DNA of 64,000 nt from contig NZ_QNQP01000006.1 in assembly GCF_003316635.1 (NCBI RefSeq), positions 62,001 through 126,000 on the forward strand, in the 5' to 3' direction. Source of the DNA: Roseovarius dicentrarchi. Lineage in GTDB: Bacteria; Pseudomonadota; Alphaproteobacteria; Rhodobacterales; Rhodobacteraceae. Position 1 is the stretch's first letter. Every line of letters starts with the position of its first letter. The position numbers and the translations under genes are program-made. The notes under the pieces are model-generated. The model saw nothing but the letters and a program-made list of their open reading frames with translations, did not search any database and had not been told where the DNA came from. Shown here in pieces: positions 37,600-46,372 of this stretch.

Positions 37600-38460
37600 T
37601 TACTCTTCCAAAATGTCGATCTGGTTCAGAACTTCGGGGTCCAGCGCATCGCCGGCCGCGCGGTCGATATCGCCCGCCTCTGTCAGCTCGGTAATGCGGT
37701 CCTCAATGGCCTGCTGGCGCAGGGCGTCCTCGATTTCGGGGCGCAGTTCGTCGATCGTGGGCGCATCCTTGACGCGGGTTTCGTTCAGCTTGATCACGTG
37801 CCAGCCAAATTGCGTTTGCACCGGATCGCTGACGTTTCCCGGCTCCATGTTGGCCACGGCGTCCTGAAATGGCTGCACCATCATGCCATCGCTGAACCAT
37901 CCCAGATCGCCGCCGCTGGGGCCGGACGGGCCTGTTGAATTGTCCCGCGCCAGCAGCCCGAAATCAGCGCCACCGCGCGCCTCTTCTGCCAGTTTTGCGG
38001 CCTCTTCTTCGGTTTCGACCAGAATATGCGCCGCCTTGTATTCGACCACGCTGTCACTGTTCATGTAGTTTTCGCTGAAATAGGCCTGAACAGCCTCGTC
38101 TGTGACGACATCCTCGATCACGTCGGCCATTTCATCGGTCGACATCAAGGCACGGCGCTCGTTGTCCAGCACCAGCTCGGCGCGGCGGTTCAATGCACCG
38201 TCGCGGGCGTTTGCCAGCAGGGTCTGCTGTACCAGCTGATCCAGAATCCCGACATAGAGGACATCGGCAGGCACGTCTGCGAATTGCTCGGGCAGGCCGG
38301 CGCGCAGCACCAGCATATGACCCAGCAGGATATCGGTGCCGCCAACGGTGGCGACCACCGTGTCGATGGTGGGCGCCGTGTCATCGGCCAGGACCGGCGC
38401 GGTTCCGACGGCCCCCATCAGCAGGGCGGTGGCGGCAATCGGTTTGAGACGGTCGAACAT
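37600..38460 (-). CDS. Periplasmic parvulin-type peptidyl-prolyl isomerase
   Basis: The 286-residue protein has a signal peptide (IAATALLMGAVGTAPVLA), a SurA/PrsA-like N-terminal helical region, and a parvulin domain around residues 135-230: KAAHILVETEEEAAKLAEEA, GGDLGWFSDGMMVQPF and QTQFGWHVIKL. It should assist folding of exported or outer-membrane proteins. The ATG at 38460 begins the signal peptide. Placement divergent from secA (about 195 bases) suits a role in export. Confidence 0.9.
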   Translation of the reverse strand: MFDRLKPIAATALLMGAVGTAPVLADDTAPTIDTVVATVGGTDILLGHMLVLRAGLPEQFADVPADVLYVGILDQLVQQTLLANARDGALNRRAELVLDNERRALMSTDEMADVIEDVVTDEAVQAYFSENYMNSDSVVEYKAAHILVETEEEAAKLAEEARGGADFGLLARDNSTGPSGPSGGDLGWFSDGMMVQPFQDAVANMEPGNVSDPVQTQFGWHVIKLNETRVKDAPTIDELRPEIEDALRQQAIEDRITELTEAGDIDRAAGDALDPEVLNQIDILEE

Positions 38461-38655
38461 TCGGCAGATCCTTTGCATTTGGTCGGTTGAGGCCGCGCAC
38501 GGGGGCGCGACGTTGACACTTAGCCAGCAGGCCCTTACATCGCCTGTCAATACAGGCTTTCCCGCTGATACCTTGCCCGATGTAGGGGCGCAATGGAAAC
38601 GGGGCAAGCCTTCGCCAAGGCGCAGAGCAGATCACAAACGGGATTGAGATTAAAC

Positions 38656-41376
38656 ATGCTGGGTATTCGCACCGTCGCCCGTAAGGTTTTCGGCACACCG
38701 AACGACCGCAAGGTCAAGGCAACGCGCCCTCTGGTCGACAAGATCAACGCGCTGGAGCCCGAGATCGAGGCGCTGGACGACGACGGCATCATGGCCAAGA
38801 CAAACGAGCTGCGCAAACGCGCGCAGAGCGGCGAATCGCTGGATGCGCTGCTGCCCGAGGCGTTTGCAAACTGCCGCGAGGCGGCGCGCCGGTCGCTGGG
38901 ACTGCGCGCGTTCGACGTGCAGCTGATGGGCGGCATCTTCATGCATCAGGGCAACATTTCCGAGATGAAGACCGGCGAGGGCAAGACGCTGGTTGCCACC
39001 TTCCCCGCCTATCTGAACGCGCTGACCGGCAAGGGCGTGCACATCGTCACCGTCAACGATTATCTGGCCAAGCGCGACGCCGAATGGATGAGCGCGGTCT
39101 TTGGCGCGCTGGGAATGACCACCGGTGTCGTCTACCCGCAGCAGCCCGAGGATGAGAAACAGCGCGCCTACGCTTGTGACGTGACCTATGCCACGAATAA
39201 CGAGCTGGGCTTTGACTATCTGCGCGACAATATGAAATCCGAGCTGACCCACATGAGCCAGCGCGGCCACAACTTTGCCATCGTGGACGAGGTGGACAGC
39301 ATCCTGATCGACGAGGCGCGCACGCCTCTGATCATTTCAGGCCCCGCGCAGGACCGCAGCGATCTGTACCTGACCATCGACAAGCTGATCCCCGAGCTGA
39401 AGGATGAACATTTTACCATCGACGAAAAGGCGCGCAGCTGCACCTTTACCGATGAGGGTAACGAGTTTCTGGAAACCCTACTGGTCGAACGCGGCGTTCT
39501 GCCCCAGGATCAATCGCTCTATGATCCCGAAAGCACGACCATCGTGCATCACGTCAATCAGGGTCTGCGCGCGCACAAGCTGTTCCAGAAGGACAAGGAT
39601 TACATCGTCCGCGACGGCGAGGTGGTGCTGATCGACGAATTCACCGGTCGCATGATGACCGGCCGACGCCTGTCCGACGGTCTGCATCAGGCCATCGAGG
39701 CCAAGGAAGGCGCCAATATCCAGCCCGAGAACGTGACGCTGGCGCAGGTGACGTTCCAGAACTATTTCCGCCTGTATGACAAGCTGGCCGGCATGACCGG
39801 CACCGCCTCGACCGAGGCCGAGGAATTTGCCGAAATCTACGGTCTGGGCGTCGTCGAGGTGCCCACCAACCGCCCCATCGCGCGCATCGACAAGGATGAC
39901 GCCGTGTTCCGCACCACGGCGGAAAAATACAAGGCCGTGATCGAGGAAATCAAGGAAGCGAATGCCAAGGGCCAGCCCACGCTGGTCGGCACCACGTCGA
40001 TTGAAAAATCCGAAATGCTCAGCCAGATGCTGACCGATGCGGGCATCACCCACAACGTCCTGAACGCGCGCCAGCACGAGAAAGAGGCGCAGATCGTCGG
40101 CGACGCGGGCAAGCTGGGCGCCGTGACAATCGCCACCAACATGGCGGGGCGCGGCACCGACATCAAACTGGGCGGCAATATCGACATGAAGATCCTTGAG
40201 GCGATCAATGCCGACCCGGACGGCGACCCCGCCGAAATCCGCGCCCGGATCGAAGAAGGCCACAAGACCGAGGAGCAGGCGGTCAAGGATGCCGGCGGTC
40301 TGTTCGTTCTGGCGACCGAACGGCATGAAAGCCGCCGCATCGACAACCAGCTGCGCGGCCGGTCGGGCCGTCAGGGCGATCCGGGGCAATCGTCGTTTTT
40401 CCTGTCACTGGACGACGACCTGATGCGCATCTTCGGCTCCGAACGGCTGGAGAAGGTGCTGGCCGGCCTTGGCATGAAAGAGGACGAGGCGATCATTCAC
40501 CCATGGGTGAACAAATCGCTGGAGCGCGCGCAGGCCAAGGTCGAGGGCCGCAACTTTGACATCCGCAAACAGCTGCTGAAATTCGACGACGTCATGAACG
40601 AACAGCGCAAGGTGATCTTCAAGCAGCGCCTTGATATCATGCGCGCCGCCGACCTGAGCGACATCGTCAAGGACATGCGCGGCGAGGTGATCGACGATCT
40701 GGTCGATCAGTACATGCCGCCCAAGACCTACGCCGATCAGTGGGACATGGAAGGTCTGCACGAGGCCGTCATAGACGCACTGAACATGAACCTGCCCGTG
40801 CAGGCATGGGCGGACGAAGAGGGCGTCGACGACGAGCAGATCAGCGAGCGGATCGAGAAGCACGCCAACGAAATGATGGCGAAAAAGGCGGTCGATTTCG
40901 GCGCGGCCAACATGCGCCTGATCGAAAAGCAGCTGCTTTTGCAGACCATCGACAGCAAATGGCGCGACCACCTGTTGATGCTGGAGCATCTGCGCAGCGT
41001 CGTCGGCTTCCGCGGCTATGCGCAGCGCGATCCGCTGAACGAATATAAAAACGAGGCGTTCCAGCTGTTCGAAACGATGCTGGACACCCTGCGCCAGGAC
41101 GTCACGCGCAAGCTGGCGCAGGTCCAGCCGATGCCGCAGGCCGACCAGGAGGCGATGCTGCAAAAGATGCGGCAGGAACGTGCGGCGCTGGAATCCCAGG
41201 CAGACGCAGCCACCCCGCGCGAGGATGGACGCCCCACCGCACACACCACGCAAGAGGCGCCGCTGCCGGGCTTTGACGAAAACGATCCGGCCACATGGGG
41301 CGATCCGGGCCGCAACACGGCCTGCCCTTGCGGGTCGGGCCAGAAGTTCAAGCATTGCCACGGGCGCTTGGCCTGA
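38656..41376 (+). CDS. secA: SecA, preprotein translocase ATPase
   Basis: SecA drives post-translational secretion through SecYEG. The 906-residue protein has Walker [14 protein letters not shown], the DEAD-type [17 protein letters not shown], the second nucleotide-binding domain ([31 protein letters not shown]), the PPXD and helical regions, and a C-terminal zinc motif [14 protein letters not shown] that binds SecB and lipids. The start at 38656 gives [13 protein letters not shown], the family N terminus. Confidence 0.97.
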   Translation: MLGIRTVARKVFGTPNDRKVKATRPLVDKINALEPEIEALDDDGIMAKTNELRKRAQSGESLDALLPEAFANCREAARRSLGLRAFDVQLMGGIFMHQGNISEMKTGEGKTLVATFPAYLNALTGKGVHIVTVNDYLAKRDAEWMSAVFGALGMTTGVVYPQQPEDEKQRAYACDVTYATNNELGFDYLRDNMKSELTHMSQRGHNFAIVDEVDSILIDEARTPLIISGPAQDRSDLYLTIDKLIPELKDEHFTIDEKARSCTFTDEGNEFLETLLVERGVLPQDQSLYDPESTTIVHHVNQGLRAHKLFQKDKDYIVRDGEVVLIDEFTGRMMTGRRLSDGLHQAIEAKEGANIQPENVTLAQVTFQNYFRLYDKLAGMTGTASTEAEEFAEIYGLGVVEVPTNRPIARIDKDDAVFRTTAEKYKAVIEEIKEANAKGQPTLVGTTSIEKSEMLSQMLTDAGITHNVLNARQHEKEAQIVGDAGKLGAVTIATNMAGRGTDIKLGGNIDMKILEAINADPDGDPAEIRARIEEGHKTEEQAVKDAGGLFVLATERHESRRIDNQLRGRSGRQGDPGQSSFFLSLDDDLMRIFGSERLEKVLAGLGMKEDEAIIHPWVNKSLERAQAKVEGRNFDIRKQLLKFDDVMNEQRKVIFKQRLDIMRAADLSDIVKDMRGEVIDDLVDQYMPPKTYADQWDMEGLHEAVIDALNMNLPVQAWADEEGVDDEQISERIEKHANEMMAKKAVDFGAANMRLIEKQLLLQTIDSKWRDHLLMLEHLRSVVGFRGYAQRDPLNEYKNEAFQLFETMLDTLRQDVTRKLAQVQPMPQADQEAMLQKMRQERAALESQADAATPREDGRPTAHTTQEAPLPGFDENDPATWGDPGRNTACPCGSGQKFKHCHGRLA

Positions 41377-41389
41377 CGCGTCATAACCA

Positions 41390-41417
41390 ATTCAGGCGGC
41401 CGCCGGGCGGCCTGAAT
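41390..41417 (+). terminator. Hairpin after secA
   Basis: ATTCAGGC (41390-41397) pairs with GCCTGAAT (41410-41417), with a further GCC/GGC inner pairing after one mismatch. No T run follows, so termination would be weak or the hairpin may stabilise the 3' end. It lies 85 bases before the next gene. Confidence 0.5.
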
Positions 41418-41502
41418 GACTCCGCACCGCTGCCATATGACCGCCGCTATTGGCCTGTAGGGTTTTCCGTGTAACCCGTTTTGAGTTGTGTGGAGAGTTT
41501 AG

Positions 41503-42522
41503 ATGCAGAAAATCAGAATGTTCGCGATTGGGTGCGGCACGCTGGCGCTCGCCTTGGGGGCCGGCCATTTCATGCAACTCGCCAAATCGCCAAAAACCGC
41601 TGCCGCGACACCGGTCGCGCAACAGCCCGACATTGCGGCGGTTCGGCCTGCCCCGGCGGATGGCGCGCTGGATCTGAAATCCATCGAAATGACATCGGCA
41701 ACCCCCACGCCGCCCGGTGACGCACAGGCGCCTGCCGGACTGCCCGCACTGCCCGAGGGCACAGTGCGGGAGGCCGCGCTGGGCGATGCCACCGCGACAA
41801 TGAGCGACGCGCTGCCGCGCGAAGTGGTCGCGCCCAGCCTGACCTGCGATTATGCCCTGACGGCAGACACCGCGCCTGGCGCCATGGTGGCGCTGTCGCT
41901 GGATGCGCCTTGTGCGAAAAGCGAACGGTTTACGCTGCACCATAACGGCCTGATGTTTACACAGGTGACGGATGAGGGCGGTCATGCGTCCATGCTGGTG
42001 CCGGCATTGGCGTCCGCGGCTGTTTTCATCGCCGCCTTTCCCAACGGCGAAGGCGCGGTTGCCAGCGTCGATGTGGAAAGCGTCGATTACTATCAGCGCG
42101 TTGTCGTGCAATGGCAGGGCAACAGCGGCGTGCAGTTGCACGCGCTGGAATTTGACGCCGAAATGGGCAGCGACGGCCATGTCTGGTCGGGCGCGCGGCG
42201 CGATGTCGCCGCTGCGGCGGATGGCAACCGTGGGTTCATGACGCTGCTGGGTGACGCAGATCAGCCGGACGCGCTGTTGGCCGAGGTCTATACATTTCCC
42301 AGCCGCCTCAAGGGTCGTGATGGCAATGTCGCGCTCAGCGTCGAGGCCGAAGTCACCCAAGGCAACTGCGCTCGCGACATCGAGGCGCAAGCGCTGCAAA
42401 CTCAGCCCGGTGGCACGCTCAGGGTGCAGGAACTGACGCTGGCGATTCCCGAATGTGACGCGGTAGGCGATTTTCTGGTGTTGAAAAACCTGCTGAATGA
42501 CCTCACCATCGCGCGCAACTGA
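41503..42522 (+). CDS. Unknown membrane-anchored periplasmic protein
   Basis: The 339-residue protein has one N-terminal membrane segment (MFAIGCGTLALALGAGHF), an Ala/Pro-rich flexible linker (about 30-100), and a folded domain rich in beta-type sequence (VALSLDAPCAKSERFTLHHN, VVVQWQGNSGVQLHALEFDA, VALSVEAEVTQGNC). Four cysteines after the linker could form two disulfides in the periplasm. I recognise no enzymatic motif. It lies after secA and 23 bases before the PBP-OmpA gene, with which it is probably co-transcribed. Homologues next to secA are sometimes labelled translocase, a name with no support in the sequence. Confidence 0.8.
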   Translation: MQKIRMFAIGCGTLALALGAGHFMQLAKSPKTAAATPVAQQPDIAAVRPAPADGALDLKSIEMTSATPTPPGDAQAPAGLPALPEGTVREAALGDATATMSDALPREVVAPSLTCDYALTADTAPGAMVALSLDAPCAKSERFTLHHNGLMFTQVTDEGGHASMLVPALASAAVFIAAFPNGEGAVASVDVESVDYYQRVVVQWQGNSGVQLHALEFDAEMGSDGHVWSGARRDVAAAADGNRGFMTLLGDADQPDALLAEVYTFPSRLKGRDGNVALSVEAEVTQGNCARDIEAQALQTQPGGTLRVQELTLAIPECDAVGDFLVLKNLLNDLTIARN

Positions 42523-42545
42523 ATTTCAGCGTCCGAGGTTCCCTG

Positions 42546-44105
42546 ATGACAAGTCTGCGTGCGGCGATTTTCGCCGCACTTACAATATGTTGCACCGGTA
42601 CGCTTGCCGCCGCCCAGGATGTCACGCTGACATCGCGCGATGGCGATGTCGAGATTTCAGGCAACCTTCAGGGATTTGACGGTGAATTTTACCGCGTCGA
42701 GACCATTTACGGCGAACTCACGATCGACGGGTCCGGCGTTCTGTGCGAAGGCCCCGGATGCCCGAACCTGAACGCCTATGTCGCCGAAGTGACGATCTCT
42801 GGTGCGCCGACCATTGGCCGCGTCCTGATGCCGGCCCTGATCGAGGCATTCGCCCTGCGCCAGGGGCTGGAGCTGTCGCGCGAAACGGGGTCGGGTCTTG
42901 GCGCGACCTTCACGCTCAGCGATCCGGATGGCGGGCAGGCGCGTGGCCGGTTTCATCTGCGCCTGACCAATACCGACGAAGGCTTTGCCGATCTGCTGGC
43001 GGGCGAGGCAGAGATTGTCATGTCCCTGCGCGAAGTGACCCGAGACGAGGCAATTCGCGGCCGCGAGGCCGGGCTGGGCGATCTGCGCGATGCCCGGCGC
43101 AGCCGCGTTCTGGCGCTGGATGCGCTGGTGCCGCTGGTTTCCGCAGGCAATCCGGTGACGACAATCACCACGCCGCAACTGGCCAAGGTGCTGTCCGGGG
43201 ACATCGCGGACTGGGTCGCGCTGGGCGGGGCAGACGCGCCCATTGCGGTGCATCTGCACGCGGCCGATACCGGGCTGGGCCAGACCACCGAGCGCCAGAT
43301 GCTGACCGACGGCGCCGACGGGTTTGCGCCGGACGCCACCCGCCACGCGGATGGCGAGGCGCTGGCGCAGGCCGTGTCACAAGACCCTTTTGCGCTGGGC
43401 ATCGGCAGCCGTTCGGAAAAGGGGCTGACATTCGAGCTGGCCCTGACCGGTGATTGCGGATTTGGAATTCAGGCGACACGCCGCGCTGTCAAAACCGAGG
43501 ATTACCCACTGACCGCGCCCATGTTTTTGTACCTGCCCGCGCATCGGCTGCCCAAACTGGTGCGCGAATTTCTGGTCTTTACCCGCGAGCCGGCCGCGCA
43601 ACTGGTTATCCGCCGTGCGGGATTCGTCGATCAGCTGCCCGAAGAAATCGAGATCGACGCCCAAGGTGACCGGTTTGCCAATGCCGTGCTGCGCGCAGGC
43701 GGCGACGTGACGCTGGCCGATTTGCAGCGTATGGTTCAGGTTCTGCGCCCGCTCAAACGCCTGACCACCACCTTTCGGTTCGAGCCGGGGTCGATCCGGC
43801 TTGACCCACAATCGCGGTCAAACGTCGATAGCCTGGCGCGCGCGCTGGAAAGCGGATTTTATGACGGCCGGCAACTGGTTTTTGTAGGCTTTTCGGACGG
43901 CGAAGGGCCCGCCTCGGGCAATCGCGCCATCGCGCTGGGACGCGCCGACGCGGTGCGCAACGCTGTCGTAAAGGCCGCCGAAACAGCGCAGCTTAACCGG
44001 CTGAAGCTGGAAACCGAAGCGTTCGGCGAAGCGATGCCGATGGCTTGCGATGACAGCGAATGGGGTCGCCGCGCAAACCGCCGCGTAGAAATCTGGATGC
44101 GGTAA
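42546..44105 (+). CDS. Phosphate-binding-protein-like / OmpA fusion
   Basis: The 519-residue protein has a signal peptide (IFAALTICCTGTLAAAQ), a short beta domain (to about 80), a PstS-like substrate-binding domain (about 85-340; ISGAPTIGRVLMPALIEAFA and LAKVLSGDIADWVALGG are typical), and a C-terminal OmpA peptidoglycan-binding domain (TTTFRFEPGSIRLDPQSRSN and RRANRRVEIWMR). It would sit in the periplasm bound to peptidoglycan. The ligand of the binding domain is unknown; phosphate-binding residues cannot be verified by eye. It pairs with the preceding gene. Confidence 0.87.
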   Translation: MTSLRAAIFAALTICCTGTLAAAQDVTLTSRDGDVEISGNLQGFDGEFYRVETIYGELTIDGSGVLCEGPGCPNLNAYVAEVTISGAPTIGRVLMPALIEAFALRQGLELSRETGSGLGATFTLSDPDGGQARGRFHLRLTNTDEGFADLLAGEAEIVMSLREVTRDEAIRGREAGLGDLRDARRSRVLALDALVPLVSAGNPVTTITTPQLAKVLSGDIADWVALGGADAPIAVHLHAADTGLGQTTERQMLTDGADGFAPDATRHADGEALAQAVSQDPFALGIGSRSEKGLTFELALTGDCGFGIQATRRAVKTEDYPLTAPMFLYLPAHRLPKLVREFLVFTREPAAQLVIRRAGFVDQLPEEIEIDAQGDRFANAVLRAGGDVTLADLQRMVQVLRPLKRLTTTFRFEPGSIRLDPQSRSNVDSLARALESGFYDGRQLVFVGFSDGEGPASGNRAIALGRADAVRNAVVKAAETAQLNRLKLETEAFGEAMPMACDDSEWGRRANRRVEIWMR

Positions 44106-44157
44106 GCAGACTCGCCCAACCAGATACGCGCGGCGCCCGGCGGCGCGGATGGGATTT

Positions 44158-44210
44158 GGGTATTTACACCAAGAAAAGCCAAGACGGCCTTCATCTTGGT
44201 CAAAATACTC
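44158..44210. repeat. Extragenic motif copy in inverted arrangement
   Basis: GTATTTACACCAAGA (from 44160) and its near-inverse TCTTGGTCAAAATAC (ending 44209) form an imperfect palindrome. The minus-strand half, 44210-44188, reads GAGTATTTTGACCAAGATGA, matching the motif at 11224 and 20873. It lies after the OmpA-fusion gene, as the other copies lie after genes. Confidence 0.55.
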
Positions 44211-44365
44211 CTGCCGGAGGGGTACACTGGTGCCATGTGGATTCGGCCAATTGGCGTCAGGACGTTCCACCGGTTTAAACCTGGCTTAACTCCAGTGCGT
44301 TACGTTTCCCATGTGGCTCCAGCTGGAGCCGGAAAATGTTGTGACCGAGTGTTGACGGGAGGGTG

Positions 44366-44590
44366 GATATTATGCGGGTTGCGAAATGGCGATGGAAATG
44401 GCCTCTGGCTGCTGAAGCGCCCAGATGGCGGCGGACAGTGGTCCTATCAGTACTCACTTTACGGACGGCGCAAGGAGTTGGGGCTGGGCTCGCTCAGGGA
44501 GAAGACGCTTCGCGACGCGCGTATCGCTGCAGAAGAGGTGAGACGTGATCTTGGGGAGGGGCGCGACCTTCGCGCCCTCACTTTTGAGAA
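44366..44590 (+). pseudogene. Tyrosine integrase remnant (N-terminal arm-binding domain)
   Basis: The frame reads GDGNGLWLLKRPDGGGQWSY, then YSLYGRRKELGLGSLREKTL and DARIAAEEVRRDLGEGRDL, the DUF4102-type arm-DNA-binding domain at the start of phage and island integrases. It has no clear start, and the sequence after about 44585 no longer resembles an integrase: the core-binding and catalytic domains are missing. It marks the left edge of the accessory region. I see no tRNA gene beside it to serve as attachment site. Confidence 0.7.
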
Positions 44591-44639
44591 GCGATTTCAT
44601 CTCTGCAGCGATCTGCTTGGTAAGTAACTGCTTCGCCAT
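44454..44639 (-). pseudogene. Possible 5' gene fragment with strong ribosome site
   Basis: An ATG at 44639 follows AGGAGAAAAGG and begins MAKQLLTKQIAAEMKSLLKS, a believable protein start. After about 20 codons the frame continues antisense to the integrase remnant and stops at 44454 (61 codons). I read it as the 5' end of a gene whose remainder was replaced by the integrase fragment. Family not recognised. Confidence 0.3.
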
Positions 44640-44917
44640 TCCTTTTCTCCTGTATGTGTTCAGACGCAAGAGATAGGGGAACGCGGTTAAACCAAGATTT
44701 AAGACGCTGTTGCCGTAAAGATTATCGTAGCGTTCCGTAATATTTACGGTTCGAGAGGGGGGCATGGGTCACCCCTGGGTTTCGCCTTGAATGCGCCAAA
44801 CACGTGCATTGCAACGGCGTAGTGAGCCGCTCTCCCGCGACTTGGAGGAACGTCGTCGTGTATCGAGGGCCTGATGAACACCATATGGTTCAAAAGCGGC
44901 ACCTTTTGGGGCCAAGC

Positions 44918-44946
44918 TGTTGAATTCTGAGAAGAATTGACCCAGC
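44918..44946. mobile_element. Possible IS21-type terminal fragment
   Basis: The stretch begins TGTTGAATTC and ends GAATTGACCCAGC, resembling the subterminal repeats of the intact IS21 element in this window (GAGAATTGACCCA at 55264-55276, read on the minus strand). It includes an imperfect palindrome GAATTCTGAGAAGAATT. No transposase frame is attached. This may be a leftover end of a related element. Confidence 0.25.
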
Positions 44947-44985
44947 TTTCCGAAACGCCTTGACCCACTGGTATCAATTATTTCA

Positions 44986-45411
44986 TCAACTTTTCATGAT
45001 GTGCCCGTGCAAATCTCCCATTGCCGCATCATGGTTAGGGTCGGGTAACAGCTTTTCCCACGTTTCAAGTATCTGCGCGGCCCACCTGCCAGACGGGCAG
45101 GGTTTGGCCCAGTCGCCGTCATAAATCAAAAGCCGCCCACCGGGCCGCAATATGCGGAACCAATCATCGAATGCTTCTGCGGGGTCCGTCAGGGTCCAGA
45201 CCAGACAACGGCACAGGATCGCATCATAGCTGCCATCCGGCTCCATGGTCTGACCGGCATCAGCATGCAAAAACCGCAAGCGCGTCTTGTCCGCATGTTT
45301 GGCCTTTGCCACTACAAGCATTGCTTCGAAGAAATCCAGCGCCGTCACCTCATGCCCCAGATTATGCACCAGTTGTGTGATCTCGCCGGTTCCACAGGCA
45401 AGTTCCAGCAC
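44986..45411 (-). pseudogene. Class I methyltransferase, truncated at the N terminus
   Basis: The frame carries the SAM motif LELACGTGEITQLVHNLGHE, LDFFEAMLVVAKAK, and YDAILCRCLVWTLTDPAEAF followed by LRPGGRLLIYDG, so the SAM-binding core is real. The 40 or so residues that normally precede motif I are missing: an in-frame stop lies just upstream, and the DNA there belongs to the start of a different gene (45512). The C terminus also stops early, at 141 residues. It is a gene fragment, probably inactive. Confidence 0.7.
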
Positions 45412-45427
45412 CTGTTGACGCGATCAT

Positions 45428-45512
45428 TTCGGTTGAACATCCGTACCTCATAAATTTTGGCAAGGGCGGGAGTTGCACTCAGAAGGATAAAGGCAAAAAG
45501 AAATGGTCTCAT
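45428..45512 (-). pseudogene. 5' fragment of a pseudoazurin-like gene
   Basis: The ATG at 45512, preceded by GAGGAG, begins a signal peptide (MRPFLFAFILLSATPALA) and the mature start KIYEVRMFNRND, which resembles pseudoazurin, the small periplasmic copper protein that donates electrons to nitrite reductase. After about 28 codons the sequence joins the methyltransferase fragment, and the copper ligands are gone. The identification rests on this short stretch and is tentative. Confidence 0.5.
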
Positions 45513-45515
45513 GGA

Positions 45516-45731
45516 TTACTCCTCAAGACAGCAGAAACGAAACAGGATGGCGTCATCGATAGGATCACGCAGCGTGGTTGCGCGGACACGAAATATTGTG
45601 GCAATGCGTCGGGCCACTTCCTGACGGGGCAATCTCGCCTGCGGATCATTATTCAGCATGACCGAGCCTTTAGCACGCGGCACCAATGCAGCCATCAAGC
45701 GGAGCAGCATCGGTGGCATCCGCATGGCCAT
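45516..45731 (-). CDS. Unrecognised 71-codon open frame, probably a gene 3' fragment
   Basis: The frame ends RIATIFRVRATTLRDPIDDA and FRFCCLEE, four bases before the pseudoazurin-like start, as an upstream operon gene might. Its N-terminal half overlaps an opposite-strand frame (45658-45879) that is equally unremarkable. I recognise no family. It may be real, a fragment, or chance. Confidence 0.25.
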   Translation of the reverse strand: MAMRMPPMLLRLMAALVPRAKGSVMLNNDPQARLPRQEVARRIATIFRVRATTLRDPIDDAILFRFCCLEE

Positions 45732-45910
45732 CCGCGTGGCGGAACTGGCCCGCGCCGGGCGCGGCTATGAGGGTTGGTGGCGGGCGCTGGACTGGGTAAG
45801 CGATGGGCTGATGATGGGCGGAATGCTGCGAGAGGTTGAGGTGACGGCGGTGATGCCGAAAATGCGACCGTGGCGCTGACGTGCGCGACGATCTCATCGG
45901 AAACCAATCC

Positions 45911-45940
45911 TTGCCAAATGGCATGTAACCTATATATATG
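45911..45940 (+). promoter_or_regulatory. Candidate promoter and palindromic operator of the Xre/RES pair
   Basis: TTGCCA (45911) and TATATATATG (45931-45940) can serve as -35 and -10 boxes with 14 to 18 bases between. The -35 overlaps a palindrome TGCCA-AA-TGGCA (45912-45923), and TGCCA recurs at about 45941 and 45955. Antitoxins of this class repress their own promoter through such palindromes. Confidence 0.4.
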
Positions 45941-45958
45941 TGCCAAGGGAGATTTGCC

Positions 45959-46372
45959 ATGCAGTTTGCCACGATCGAACCCACCGCGTCCCGCCCGGAC
46001 CTTCCCGCCATCACGCACGAGGAGGCGGCCGCCCTCGCGCGCACCACGGTGAACCTGTTCCGCGTCTGGCATCTCAGCGATATCGAGGCCCGCACGCTGC
46101 TGGGCGATATGGCTCAGCGCACATGGGCGCGCTGGAAAGAAGGCAGCATCGGCCGGATCGACCGTGACCTGCGGGCGCGCATGGCGATCCTCATGGGGAT
46201 TCACAAAGGTCTGCGCTATCTCTTCACCGATCCTGCGCGCGGTTATGACTGGATCAGAAAACCGAACGCGGCCTTCAACGGTCAAAGCGCACTCGACGTC
46301 ATGATGCGCGGCGAGATCACCGATCTGATCGACCTGCGCAGCTATCTGGATGCCGAGCGCGGCGCGTGGTGA
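45959..46372 (+). CDS. Xre/MbcA/ParS-type antitoxin
   Basis: The 137-residue protein belongs to the DUF2384-containing antitoxins of RES-type toxin-antitoxin systems: an N-terminal helix-turn-helix (LSDIEARTLLGDMAQRTWAR) followed by LRARMAILMGIHKGLRYLF and the C-terminal toxin-binding part with NAAFNGQSALDVMMRGEITD and LIDLRSYLDAERG. It should bind the RES toxin's active-site cleft and repress the operon. The start at 45959 has AAGGGAG upstream. Its stop overlaps the toxin start. Confidence 0.88.
   Translation: MQFATIEPTASRPDLPAITHEEAAALARTTVNLFRVWHLSDIEARTLLGDMAQRTWARWKEGSIGRIDRDLRARMAILMGIHKGLRYLFTDPARGYDWIRKPNAAFNGQSALDVMMRGEITDLIDLRSYLDAERGAW

Noticed and set aside
45658-45879. A 73-codon plus frame before the Xre antitoxin
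   Set aside because: It overlaps an opposite-strand frame, has no ribosome site and no recognisable family; it could be a fragment but cannot be supported.
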